Of a DNA stretch of 64,000 nucleotides, positions 45,586 through 57,500 are shown piece by piece. Each line of letters begins with the position of its first letter. Position 1 is the stretch's first letter. The notes below the pieces were generated by a model that saw only the letters and a list, made by a program, of their open reading frames with translations, was not told the DNA's origin and made no database searches. Source of the stretch: Persicaria tinctoria (lineage: Eukaryota > Streptophyta > Magnoliopsida > Caryophyllales > Polygonaceae); NCBI GenBank assembly GCA_037127255.1, contig JBANSL010000010.1, forward strand, positions 26,554,620 to 26,618,619, read 5' to 3'. The position numbers and the translations under genes are program-made.

Positions 45586-48500
45586 ATTTCTCTACACATA
45601 GATATCAATTTTGCATAAATTTGACTATATTTTGGAAAACGTTATTTTCTTTGCGTTTTAAAGCTTCCTCAATGCTTACTCAAGCTTATAAGCTATCTTT
45701 GGTGAATGGAAAGACAATCCAGAAAATTCTTAATACAAAAAAGAAGTTGCAATTCAACCTCGAAAAATAAAAGAAGTTAAATGAACTTATGTTTAACCCA
45801 ACTAAAAAAAGATGGGTGGTTTATGGCAAAGTTGGGTGAGATGGTGACATAGTTATGTCGACTATGACTGACACGTTATTTTTTCTATCACGTAGTTTTT
45901 CTTTACTAGCACAAATTTTGTAATTACTAGAACTTGTTTTAGCAACATGTAACCTTTAGTGTACACACTTGTATCTCAGGTATAAAAACAAGTGAGTCAT
46001 GGTTAGAACTAAAGGAGGGAAGGTCGTGCCGACGCCGTCTAGCAAGATTGGAAAGGCCAATCTTTTCTCCAAAATTAAGAGGGCTAACCATTTCTCCAAG
46101 ATTTGGAGGGTCAACCATTTCTCCAATGTGGGCTCCTTCGCCATATGGATGACGTCCTTGCCATTGCAGATTGAAAGAGGCTTCTCGATAGCCTCATTGG
46201 GGGGAAATGTGCTTGTTTGTTGTTTATTTTAGGACTGCATGTTTTTTGTTGTGTTAGGACTCGTACATTTGCTCGCTTTTGATGGTTTTAGGACTCGTAA
46301 GAAACTTCCTATTGTTGTTTTTATAACTGTAGGAGTATATTGGCTTTAGTTGATTTCATTACTCGTACAGATCTTTCCTTACTTGTTCTATTTGTACTTA
46401 TGTGTCTTAGTCGGATTCGTAAGAGTTGGCACGGTATATTCATATATTTGCACGTAAATAAACGTTAGTGGCACGACGGTCGTATTGAGTGGCACGTAGT
46501 TGACTGTCTTGATAGACGTTAAGATAATTGTTATATTCGGACTTGGGTTTATCTGTCAGAGTCAAAAGAGTTGGCAGGGGATATACCTATGCTGGCACAT
46601 AAATAGACGTTAGTGGTATAAAGAACGTGTTGATTGAAACGTAAGAAATTGTCAAGAACTTGCAATGTTATGCATAGACAACCATATTGGCCTCGAAACC
46701 AGCCCTTCGGCCTCCTACATCTTATCATCGGATGAGATTTCACAACAACCCCCGGATGAAGTTGCCTCCCTAACCTCCAATTTGATTTCGTGGGGGGTGT
46801 CATTGTCCTCATCTGAAGAACTACTCAAGTGAAAGTAAACTCCCCGTGCCCACTGACCAACCCCAAAGATAGTTTCCTCGTCATCGCTATTGAGACATAT
46901 TACCTATTTCTCACGATATTTGTCAGACACTTTTGTTGTCCTCTCTTGTTTAATGGTTTTCGTGGCGGTCCAGGTTTCAGGGGCTTGTCTCTTCGTTCTA
47001 GTTGTGTTAATATCCATGCCAGATGCATTGTTTTCCATGCCAGTCACAACCTTTTCTAGTACATAATCGGTATTTAGATCAACCAGAGACGTTGATGCAT
47101 CTACCACCATACTCTCCCTTATGTCGCCCACCAACTCACCTGATAGGTCTTCTTTGGGTGACTTGTTTGTTAGAGACGAATCCACCACCATCGACTAGGG
47201 CCCAATTTGGGTTCCAATTCCGTTCACCGAGACGTACATTGGAAAGGGTTGTGATGATTCTCCGGCCCTGGAGTTCATATTAAAGGAAACAAAGGTACAA
47301 GTCCTAAAAACAAAATATTTTGACGCCTGCGGATTGTTAGGAAATCCATAAAGTCCACGATTAAAGCAAACAAAGATACGAGTTCTAAAACCAACAAAAG
47401 TTGTAGGGTTGAGTCCTAAAACCAACAAAAAATGTAGTCATGAAAACAACAAAAGAGAGCAAAATCCACGACGAAATCCAACAAAGCTCATGGTAGCAAA
47501 GTGTCAAGATGTCCAACAACAAGCAAATGGATCATCTCTGGCTGATGACTTGGACTGAGATGCTTTCATGTTCTTCGTGAATCAGAGGTGATCCATCTCT
47601 TGAACATTGACAGCGTCCACTACACTTACCCTTCGAAATATTTTGCTGTTCAGAATTTTTTTTGGCAAGGTTAAGTCTTCTTCTGTCACAAAATATATTG
47701 TAGGTGGTACGGTTTTTCCTTCACCAGTCAGGCAAACGCATTCCTACTGTCTGTTCAGGGTCAAAGGTCTTTCTATGGTGTCTTGTTTTTCTCTCTCTGT
47801 CCAGAAAATAATCTCACTTTGAAATATTTTTTTCATAAAATATATATAACGTGGGTGTCTGTAGATAGATAAAATTAAATTAAGTTTAAAAATAAATTTA
47901 TTTTTAAATTTTAACAAATGAAAATGGTTTAAAACTAGTTTAAAACAATTAAATTTTAAGTAACGCCACTTGACGCCCTCCCATTTGGTCCCCTTCAAAT
48001 TTGGTAGGAAGGAGGAAATCATCCTTTGGCGTCATTTCTTCCTTCTTTTTTACCAGGTAAGGTTGGGTGGGTTACAATTTTATTTGCAAAAGTGACAATT
48101 CTCTCCTCTGCAAATTGTCGTATAACAGTGACATTTTTGCCCACCCCATCCTTTTTTGGTATAACCATGCAAATTAGTCAATTTATAAATCATACAATTG
48201 ATTATATATATAAACTATATAATTATAATTTTGATCAAAACTAAAAATTATAATGTTGCAAAGATATTGAGGAGTTTTTCGATATGACTATAATATTTAA
48301 CATGTTTAAATTATCTTTGCATAAATAATATCTTTATAAAAACACATTAAATTTTGTATTGCTATATCTTCATCGAAACCATATCTCGTAAATAAATACA
48401 AAGTTGCATAAACTACTACATTTGAAGTAATAAAAAACTCCTTAAAAAATCAAAATCATAATTGTATCTAATATTCTAGAAAAATTCACATCACTCTCTC

Positions 48501-48704
48501 CAAAACCATTCCTTATTCCGAAGTTACTACTTTGATCATCTTCATCCACGAATTTTTCATTGTTTGTTCCAAAGTTACTACTTAAATTGTGAATAGATAT
48601 CAAAATTTCCGTAATGACATGCATCTTGTGATTCACTTTGAAATTCCTTAAAATTATCATAGCCAAATTTAATAGATGGTGTGAAGAATCAATGAAAATG
48701 TGCA
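45586..48704. other. Intergenic, low-information sequence
   Basis: No gene I can support. Short - strand frames at 46550-47190 have a mildly acidic, low-complexity composition and may be remnants of a LINE first ORF, but they show no domain. A three-unit repeat lies at 46040-46125. Confidence 0.45.
46040..46125. repeat. Three-copy 30-bp tandem repeat
   Basis: Units around GGCTAACCATTTCTCCAAGATT repeat three times and, in the + frame, encode similar K/R-A/V-N-H/L-F-S-K-I peptides. Significance unknown. Confidence 0.6.
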
Positions 48705-48713
48705 TTAGTTTTT

Positions 48714-49798
48714 GGGTAAATTACACATAACCACCCGCAAATTATGATAGTTTTCACATAACCACCCATAAAAAAATTAAATTACAGTAAACCACCCATA
48801 TATTACTGATCTTTTCATAAGACCACCCACACATTAAACCTCTATTTATTTTGTTTAAAAGATTAAAATACCCTTAATTCAAGCTTATTTGTATTTAATA
48901 CAATGATTTGTTTTCATAAGGCTTCCTATTTGTTAAATAATCTGGTTTTACTTTTACCCTTTGAAAAAATGATAAGTTATAATAAAATTATTCATGTTCG
49001 GCTAATTTGTCAAATTGTATGTCCCTTCGTGGATTACTGCTTTCCGTCTTTCCGGCGGCGAGACATCGTGTCAGCTATACTGTCCCATGCGCTCGCTATC
49101 CACTTCTCCATACCGGGTCTCCCTCTTCTCGCTGCTGTGTCCGCTGGTGTGCTTAGGGTCTGGGGTTTTCCGGGTTTATTTTGCGCAGTTCTTTTGTTGT
49201 ACTAGGTGACTGTATTCTGTTTTCTTTTTGTATTTTCTTTTGCTATGTTGTATGTTTAGACGGCTTGCCGTCTGCCGACTTTGTCGGCCTCTCGAGATCC
49301 GGGCCTGTCCGGTCTCGAATTATTTCCTAATAAAAAAAAATTGTCAAATTGTATGTATAAGTAGGCTACCCTTCTTTTAAAGCAATAATCTTGTTTTATT
49401 TTAGAGCTTAGCCCTATCTTATTCAACATTTTGAAGGAAAGGAGACTGTTAGGAGCTATTGCAAGTCTCGACTCTTCACATTGCAAATCCAATTTAGATA
49501 TATATTGGTTGGTGTATTTAGGTTGAGTTTGAAATCCATTCTATTTTGCGTTATAAACATAATATAATTAGAATTCAAACACTTATATACATGCAACATC
49601 TTTCCTTTATAAAGTTTAGACAAGTAAGCTTGAATTATAGGTATTTTAGTCGTTTTAAACCAAAAAAATAGAGGTTTAATGTATGTGTGGTCTTATGAAA
49701 ACAAGTCAAATTTACGGGTGGTTTACTGTAATTTAAATTTTTATGGGTGGTTATGTGAAAAATATCATATTTTATAGGTGGTTATGTGCAATTTATCC
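48714..49798. mobile_element. Mutator-like long-TIR element with nested LINE
   Basis: Inverted ends of about 190 bp: GGGTAAATTACACATAACCA at the left and GGATAAATTGCACATAACCA from the right. Flanked by a 9-bp TSD with one mismatch (TTAGTTTTT/TTAATTTTT). The element without the nested LINE would be about 750 bp. No transposase. Confidence 0.75.
49023..49340 (+). mobile_element. 5'-truncated LINE, poly-A and 16-bp TSD
   Basis: Flanked by a perfect 16-bp duplication TTGTCAAATTGTATGT (49007-49022 and 49341-49356) and ending TTTCCTAATAAAAAAAAA. It is nested in the Mutator-like element, so it is younger. Its 3' end resembles that of the LINE piece at 7894-8093 (same TTTCCTAATAAAA tail). Confidence 0.85.
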
Positions 49799-49964
49799 TT
49801 AATTTTTAGATATTTTTAAGAATTTTAGTAAGACAAAATTGACTAACGGGAGAACTAAAATAATGGACAATAGACTAAAAGAGAATATATGCATTATTAA
49901 CTACTAAAAAAAGTAATTGAATTAGCAAGTTTAAATTTTAGTTGTGTATGGAGCTGGTTAAAAG

Positions 49965-50900
49965 TAGGGGTGGAATTGGTACATTACCGATTCTTTTTTT
50001 CGTTTACCATGTACCAACCAATTTGAATTGGTAATCTTAAAATCCGAACCATTACCAACCACTGAAGAGGTTGTACCAACTTAATTGGTTACCAATTAAG
50101 TTGGTTGGTACGTGTTGGTAATGATATTTTACCATGTTTTGAGTGTTAATGAAAAAATATACAAATAGTCAAATACAATAAAGTTTAATTAAAACTTATA
50201 AGTGATTTAGTACAATTCAAGTACCAACAATATAAATACTTAAATTGTTCATGTATTTAAGCACTAAATCAAAATAAAAACTTAAATATTCCCGACAATA
50301 TTCAAAATAACATGTTCATGTACTTTCAAATAAAGTTTAGGTTTTAATCTGAATCGAGGTCGCGCTAGTATTCCTCCATTGATTAAAATCATTTTATGAA
50401 AATAACAAATATAAAAAGAAATCAAGTTAATAGGTAATACTTAAAATAAAAAACAGTAAAACAATATACATTTTTTGAGCCCTAGCATAACATAGGTAAA
50501 TGAACTTAGGTCTCAGAGGGTGACCGTCATTAAAGGGATGAAGCCGAATGGTGAAAAACCTAAGGCTAGGCTTTTCTCTCTCTCTCTCTCTCTATTTCCC
50601 TAATTAAATTTTAGTGTTTTACATAAAAAGTTATGGACTTACGTTAAAACTTAAAACAATTAAAATATAAATTAAAAAATCCTAAATATATATTGGTAGG
50701 AATTGATTGGTAATTACCGTACCAACCAATTTCAAATCGGTTGGTAATGGTAATACCAACTTTTCCGTTTCAATTACCGTTACCGTACCGACTTCTGAAA
50801 CTTGGTTCGGTATACCGTACCAATTAAATTGGTAACCAACTTAATTGGTTCGGGTGGCACGTGTTGGTTCGGTTTTCGTGGGAATTTTTTCCCAGCCCTA
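49965..50900. mobile_element. Non-autonomous hAT element, 8-bp TSD
   Basis: Ends TAGGGGTGGAATTGG and, inverted, TAGGGCTGGGAAAAAATTCC, with a perfect 8-bp TSD GTTAAAAG (49957-49964 and 50901-50908). Subterminal regions are rich in TTGGTAC/ACCAACC words in both orientations. 936 bp, no transposase. A (CT)n run lies at 50575-50594. Confidence 0.8.
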
Positions 50901-50969
50901 GTTAAAAGGGGTGTTTCTGACTAAAAATTGTATTTAAATAAAAAAGCTATTGTATTTGTGATAGCTTTT

Positions 50970-51570
50970 TGAAGAAATTTGGCTAAATGCCTATTTTGCC
51001 AACCTTTTTTGCAAAACGTCCACTGTTTTTGCTAAATGTCCTAAATTTTTTTGAAAATTCCATAATGCCCCTACCCTTATATGTAGCGGCCGCCTCCCTT
51101 TCTTCTGCTCATCTATCTGTTTCATGAGTTTCGACCGCCGATCATCTTTCCATGGAGTTTCGACCCGCATCTTCGACGACCCCACATATTTGAGGGAAGG
51201 AGGCGAAGCTCGAGGTGCGCCTTCCATGGTTGTTGCTGCATTCGATGGGAGGAGGGGAGTAGATTGACGAAGAGCAAGGATCGAACAGAGGCGGCGTCGG
51301 GCTTCACAGATCTGAGAGGGAGGGAGAAGCGGGGCGAATACGAGAGGCCGGAGGTGGTGGTGACAAGATCTGATGGAGATCTGAGAGGCCTGAGGAGGGA
51401 AAGATATGATGGAGATCGATTTCACAGAGAGAGGTATGGGATGCTAAAGATGAAAATCGATATGCTAATTGGTGTTGACTATACACCAAATCGATGTTGA
51501 TGATAGAAATTAGAAGCCCAATTGACCGCGATTGATGATCTACTTCAGAAAATCGATGTCGGGATTGTTG
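50970..51570. other. GC-rich, gene-fragment-like sequence
   Basis: After AT-rich DNA with GCTAAATGTCCTAAATTTTT (about 51031), GC content rises sharply. Short frames on both strands (for example 51425-50991, - strand) contain no domain I recognise. It is contiguous with the captured reductase fragment and probably also captured DNA. Confidence 0.35.
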
Positions 51571-51655
51571 TCTGCCACTGGCGGCAGTGGCTTCATTGGC
51601 TCGTGGCGCGTCCACCTCCCCATCCACCGCGGCTACACCGTCCACGCACCATCGG
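51571..51655 (+). pseudogene. Captured fragment of a cinnamoyl-CoA-reductase/DFR-like gene
   Basis: The + strand reads ATGGSGFIGSWRVHLPIHRG then YTVHA. This is the N-terminal NAD(P)-binding glycine motif (TGGxGFIGS...LL.RGYTVHA) of the plant extended short-chain dehydrogenase group that includes cinnamoyl-CoA reductase and dihydroflavonol reductase. Only this roughly 28-residue piece is present, followed by unrelated sequence, so it is a captured or degenerate fragment. Confidence 0.65.
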
Positions 51656-51999
51656 GGACATTAAAAGTTAAAGGGCTGGGACCTCTTGTCATTTGCTGCT
51701 CCTGATGACATAGTTGTCAATGGAAGCCCCTTAGCTAGTACGAGCAGCAGTTGTGAAGCCCCTTTGTTGCAAATCTACTGTCATTACCAATTTCATAGGA
51801 GTTTTCATTTTGTTATCTTCTGCTTTAACATTAGAAATAAGAATTAAGGTTCTCATAAAAAAAAACCAAGAATTAAGGGGGAGGGGAGGTATTTGAATTC
51901 CAATTTGGCTAGCTGTGCATATCTTGAATTCCAATTTGTTTTTGTTTTTTTGGTCGAATTGAATTCCAATTTGTTGACATCCCATTATAGGATTTATTC

Positions 52000-52640
52000 T
52001 TCTTTGATGGCACGACTAATATTACTTTCTTTCCCTTGATACACTTGGGGCGACACCACTTTGAACGTTTGTGGTGACACTATTTTTCTTTGATGACACG
52101 ACTAATAACACTTTCTTTCGCTTGATACACTTGTGGTGACACCATTTTGAACATTTGTGGTGACACTATTTTTCTTTGATGACACGACTAATAACACTTG
52201 ACCATTCTTTCCCTTGATACACTTGTGGTAACACCACTTTGAACATTTGTGGTGACACTATTTTTCTTTGATGACACGACTAATAACACTTGACCATTCT
52301 TTCCCTTGATACACTTGTGGTGACACCACTTTGAACATTTGTGGTGACACTATTTTTCTTTGATGACACGACTAATAACACTTTACCATTCTTTCTTTTG
52401 ATACACTTGTGGAGACACCACTTTGAACATTGTGGTGACACCATTTTGAACATTTGTGGTGATAGTATTTTTCTTTGATAACACGACTAATAACACTTTG
52501 AACATTTGTGGTGACACTATTTTTCTTTGATGACACGACTAATAACACGTACTTGACCATTCTTTCCCTCGATACACTTGTGGTGACACCACTTTGAACA
52601 TTTGTTGTGACACGATTTTTCTTTGATGACAATTTATCTG
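52000..52640. repeat. 85-94-bp minisatellite
   Basis: Eight starts of the unit TTCTTTGATGACACGACTAA are found, most 85-94 bp apart with two shorter steps. Each unit also holds internally repeated TTTGTGGTGACAC and ACACCACTTTGAACA words. Open frames across it are repeat artefacts. Confidence 0.9.
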
Positions 52641-52879
52641 TTAACGTAGTATTATTATCCACATTTCTCCCAAAATGTTGTTTGTTAATCAAATACTCAT
52701 TTACATTATTCTTCAATTCAACACTGATTTTAAAAAGATCCTTTTTTGGAATTCAACATTAATCAAATACTCATTTGATGAAATAGATCCATATATAAGT
52801 GTTAACATCATGTCAAATGGACAGCTAATACTCAGGCCAAATTGAAGTGCCACCTTGCTACAATTTTGAGGCCATTTTC

Positions 52880-53099
52880 TGTTGTTTTTCCCTCCTATAT
52901 GGGGGAAGAGTCCAATGGACTATTTACCATATGGTTTTACCATGTGAAGTTTTACCCTCCTCCTTATAAAAGGGGATGTCTTTCCATTTGGAAAAGTAAG
53001 AGAGAGAAAAACAAAGAGTGAGAAAGGGAGAAAAGAGAGATCTTGGAGGAATTTTGGTAGGCCATTGTTCAGCCCAATTTGAAGTGCCCCGATCGACGA
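52880..53099 (+). repeat. Copia-2 5' LTR, left part
   Basis: Matches 58562-58782 of the 3' LTR. It keeps the TATA box TATAAAAG (52965-52972), so the promoter half of the LTR survives. LTR bases equivalent to 58783-59179 are missing, replaced by the inverted segment. Confidence 0.85.
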
Positions 53100-54463
53100 T
53101 CCAACCGTACAAAATGAAGCCTATGATGAGGTGAACAACATTAAGAAAAATCGTCCCAATCGGAGGTCGTTTGGTCGTCGATCGGGGCACTTCAAATTGG
53201 GCTGAACAATGGCCTACGAAAATTCCTCCAAGATCTCTCTTTTCTCCCTTTCTCACTCTTTGTTTTTCTCTCTCTTACATTCCCAAATAGAAAGACATCC
53301 CCTTTTATAAGGAGAAGGGTAAAACTTCACATGGTAAAAACCATATGGTAAATAGTCCATTGGACTCTTCCCCCATATAGGAGGGAAACACAACATAGCT
53401 CCCTCTCAATCCTATATGGGGGGCTCGAGCAAGCCCGCCTTTGAGCGGCACTTGATGAGCTTCTCCTTTGACAAAGTCTTCGTCAGCATATCTGATCCGT
53501 TTTCATTTGTGTGGATCTTCATGAGCTCAAAATCATCGTCTTCTACTCTTTCTCGAAGCCAATGATACCTTCTTCGGATGTGCTTGGTTCGAGAATGGTA
53601 GGCGGCATTCTTGGCAAGGTGGATGGCACTATGATTGTCACAATAGAGTGGGTAGCTAGCTTGCTTCACTCCCAACTCCTCTAGGAAGTCTCTCATCCAT
53701 ATCAGCTCCTTACCAGCTTCAACTGCAGCCATATACTCTGCTTCTGTCGTTGACAAAGCAACACACTTCTGCAGTCTCGATTGCCATGAGACTGCTCCCT
53801 CTGCGAATGTAATCAGATATCCAGATGTGGATCGGCTCGTGTCAATATCACCTGACATGTCTGCATCTGTAAAACCATCAAGCATAGGTTTTCCAAGACC
53901 AAAGCACAAACACACTCTCGAAGTGCCTCTGAGATACTTGAGAATCCATTTCACTGCAGCCCAATGCTCCTTTCCGGGATTACTCATGAACCTGCTGATA
54001 ACCCCAACTCCATAGGCGATGTCTGGCCTAGTGCAAACCATGGCATACATCAGACTATCAACGGCTGAAGCGTAAGGCACATTCTTCATCTCCTGTTTCT
54101 CTTTCTCACTTGTAGGACACTGATCAGAACTCAGCTTCATGTTCACTGCAAGTGGAGAACTCACGGGTTTAGCCTTGTCCATGTTGAATCTTTGCAGCAC
54201 CTTCTCAATGTATCTTTCTTGTGATATCCACAACTTCTGATTCTTTCTGTCACGGGTAATCTGCATACCCAAAATATTTCTTGCAGGGCCAAGGTCCTTC
54301 AAACTAGCAATCTTGTTGGTATCCCGACCAACAATAAGCATATCATCCACATAAAGCAAGAGAATCAGAAAGTCACCTTCGGCGTAATTCTTCACAAACA
54401 CGCAGTGGTCGGCATGTGTCTTGTGGAATTTGTGGTCGATCATAAAAGACTCGAACTTCTTGT
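53095..54463 (-). pseudogene. Inverted partial copy of Copia-2: reverse transcriptase, RNase H and LTR start
   Basis: On the - strand the frame from about 54463 reads KKFESFMIDHKFHKTHADHC, LLYVDDMLIVG and the RNase H region to the natural stop (53412), then polypurine tract and LTR start. It is nearly identical to 57494-58862; noted changes include FHKTHAD for FHQTHAD and a few others. The long - strand frame begins in LTR sequence, so its first roughly 30 residues are not retroviral-type protein. With 52880-53099 the LTR part forms an inverted repeat of about 220 bp around a loop of about 75 bp. Confidence 0.85.
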
Positions 54464-54561
54464 CCATCCCGATTCGTGTGTGGTAAAAGGGGTGTGTCTG
54501 ACGTCCCCTGCTTCCCGGCACAACAGACATGTCTGACGTCCCCTTGCTTCCCGGCACAACA
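54457..54561 (+). repeat. Copia-2 5' LTR, right part, with tandem duplication
   Basis: Corresponds to 59180-59248. TCTGACGTCCCC...CGGCACAACA occurs twice here (about 54497-54525 and 54531-54561) but once in the 3' LTR, a private tandem duplication of about 35 bp. Confidence 0.8.
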
Positions 54562-54564
54562 AAC

Positions 54565-54576
54565 TGGTATTAGAGC
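54565..54576 (+). promoter_or_regulatory. Copia-2 primer-binding site
   Basis: TGGTATTAGAGC, one base from the tRNA-iMet consensus, three bases after the LTR end. Confidence 0.75.
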
Positions 54577-54588
54577 ATTTGGTTTAGG

Positions 54589-57500
54589 ATGGAGGAAAAG
54601 AACAGTTTTCAGGGAATGATTGTGTTGAATTCGGGCAACTACTCAGATTGGAAGATAAAGATGGAAGATCTTTTGTATGTGAAAGATTTGTATAAGCCTA
54701 TTGTGCACAAAGAGATTCCAACGGGTGCCGTTGATGTTGAATGGAAGATTCTGAATCGAAAGGCGGTAGCTACGATCAGACAATTTGTTGATGTGAGTGT
54801 GCTCCAGCATATTGCCAATGACACGAATGCTTATGAGTTATGGTATAAGCTTGAGGGGATGTATGAGAGGAAGAATGCTCTCAACAAGGCGTCATTGATG
54901 AGAAAGCTTGTGAAATTGGAGTACAAAGATGGTGAGAGCATTGTTTTGCATTTGAGCACATTTCAGGGCATTGTGAATCAGTTGGCTTCTGCGAAGATGT
55001 CGTTAGATGATGAGTTGCATGCTCTACTACTACTCTCCTCATTGCCGGATAGTTGGGATACACTTGTCGTGTCACTTAGTAATTCCGCTCCGGAAGGCAA
55101 GCTGACTATGGAATGTGTGAAAGCCAGTCTTTTGAACGAAGAGACTAGAAGGAAGGAAATGGGTGTCTCCTCACAGTCATAAGCTAATGTGACGCAGGGT
55201 TCTGGTAACAATAGAGGAAGGAGTAAGCAACGAAAACAGCAGAACAGAGACAAGTCCAAAGGGAGATCGAAGTCTAGAAGCAAGTACATTTGCTATTATT
55301 GTAAGAAGCCGGGTCACATTCAAAAGTATTGCCGAAAGTTCAAGAGGGACAAAGGCAAAGAACCTGAGAAGTCAAAGACTTCGAGAAATCAAGAAGATAA
55401 AGACATTGCCGCTCTTACAATCAATGATGACATAGTGGAGTTGTTTGTGGCGGCTGATGAAGGTTCCTTGAATCTTGCAAGTGGTGAGTGCACTTGGATT
55501 GTTGATTCAGCTGCTTCATATCACATTACTCCACACAAGGAGTACTTCTCGTCTTACACTTATGGAGATTTTGGCCGTGTGAGGATGGGAAATGATGGCG
55601 TGTCCAATGTTGTTGGCATGGGCACAGTTTGTTTGTTGACATCCACTGGTTGCAGTTTGATTTTGAGAAATGTTCGCCATGTTCCTGATATCAGATTGAA
55701 TTTGATATCTTCTGGGATATTTGATGATGATGGGTATGCTCAACATGCACAAGGCGGTGTTTGGAAGTGCTCCAAGGGAAACTTGATTGTAGCCCGGGCA
55801 AAGAAGCAAAATACCATGTATGTGATGCAAGCCAAGATTTGCAAAGAAGAAGCAAATGTGATTGATGATGGTGCCAGTGAGCTTTGGCACAAGCGGCTTG
55901 GACACATGAGCGAGCGGGGTTTGCAAATGCTTGCCAAGAAGGACATTCTCCCGGATATGCAAGGTATTTCTCTCAAACCTTGTGTTGATTGCCTAGCTGG
56001 AAAGCAACATCGAGTAGCATTTCATACTCGACCTCCATCTAGAAGAAAGCATGCATTAGATCTTGTTCATACTGATGTGTGCTCTATGGATTGCAAGTCA
56101 CATGGCGGTGCACAATATTTTGTCACTTTTATTGATGACTATTCTAGAAAATTGTGGGCTTTTGTGTTGAAAAGCAAAGATCAGGTTCTGATAGTTTTTA
56201 AGGGGTTCCAAACCAGAGTTGAATGAGAGACTGGTTTGAAGTTGAAGTGTGTCAGATCAGATAATGGTGGAGAGTACAGGGGTCCGTTTGAGCAGTATTG
56301 CAAGAGTCAAGGCATCAGGCTTGAGAAAACAGTTCTGAAGATGCCACAACTGAATGGGATTGCAGAGAGGATGAACAGAACCATAGCAGAAAGAGTCAGA
56401 AGTATGTTGTCGACTGCAAAGCTGCCAAAGTCCTATTGGGCGGAGGCAATGTTGACTGTTGTGTATCTCATCAACCGCTCGCCTTCAGTTCCTCTTGATG
56501 GTGATGTTCCACAGAGGGTTTGGACTGGGAGAGATGTTTCCTTCCAGCATTTGAGAGTCTTTGGATGCCTAGCATATGTTCATGTTGCTAGAGATCAGAG
56601 ATCCAAGCTTGATAGCAAGACAAAGCTATGCATCTTCCTAGGGTACTCAGAGGATGAATTTGGGTACATACTGTGGGATCTTACAGACAAGAAAGCGGTC
56701 AGAAGCAGAGATGTTGTGTTCATGGAAGACAAGACTATTGATGACTGGAAGCTCCAGCGATCGTCGTCTTCCTCTCCTGCTCCAGTCACCTTTGATCCCA
56801 TTTTTCCTCAAGTTGTGCAGAGAAGTTCAGTTCAGAATCAGCAGGAAGATGAGCATGATGATGGTGATGTTGATCCACCAGAAGTTCCACAACCTCAACA
56901 AGAGGAGCCCCCTATCCAACCTGAAGTTGAGTTAAGAAGATCCACCAGAGAGAGACAGACTTCCTCACGATACTCAACCAGGGATTATGTGTTGTTGACT
57001 GATTCAGCAGAGCCTGAATGCTATGAGGAAGCTATGTCAGATGTGCATCAGAAGGAGTGGTACAACGCCATGCAGGATGAGATGAGTTCCTTGCATGAGA
57101 GCCACACCTATGACTTGGTGAAATTGCCTAAGGGCAAGAAAGCTCTCAAGAACAAATGGGTTTTTCGTTTGAAGTCTGGAGAAGATGGTACACCTCCCAG
57201 GTTCAAAGCCAGAGTTGTGGTGAAGGGTTTTGAGCAGAAAAAAGGTGTAGATTTCGATGAAATTTTCTCTCCAGTTGTGAAGATGTCATCCATCCGGGTT
57301 GTTCTAGGCATGGCTGCTAGCATGGACCTAGAGGTCGAGCAGCTTGATGTGAAAACCGCATTCCTTCATGGTGATTTGGAAGAAGAAATCTACATGGAGC
57401 AACCTGAAGGTTTTGAAGTCAAGGGAAAAGAGAAGATGGTTTGTCGTCTCAGAAAGAGCTTGTACGGTTTGAAACAAGCACCTCGGCAATGGTACAAGAA

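Noticed and set aside
46549..47191. Short - strand frames as a possible gene
   Set aside because: No start context, splice pattern or domain; composition suggests at most a dead LINE first ORF.
52372..52716. 114-residue - strand frame with repeated VTTNVQSG peptides
   Set aside because: It lies in the minisatellite; the repeat peptides reflect the DNA repeat.
53412..54557. 381-residue - strand frame that looks like an independent Copia reverse transcriptase gene
   Set aside because: It is the inverted partial copy of Copia-2 read through from LTR sequence; its first residues come from the LTR.
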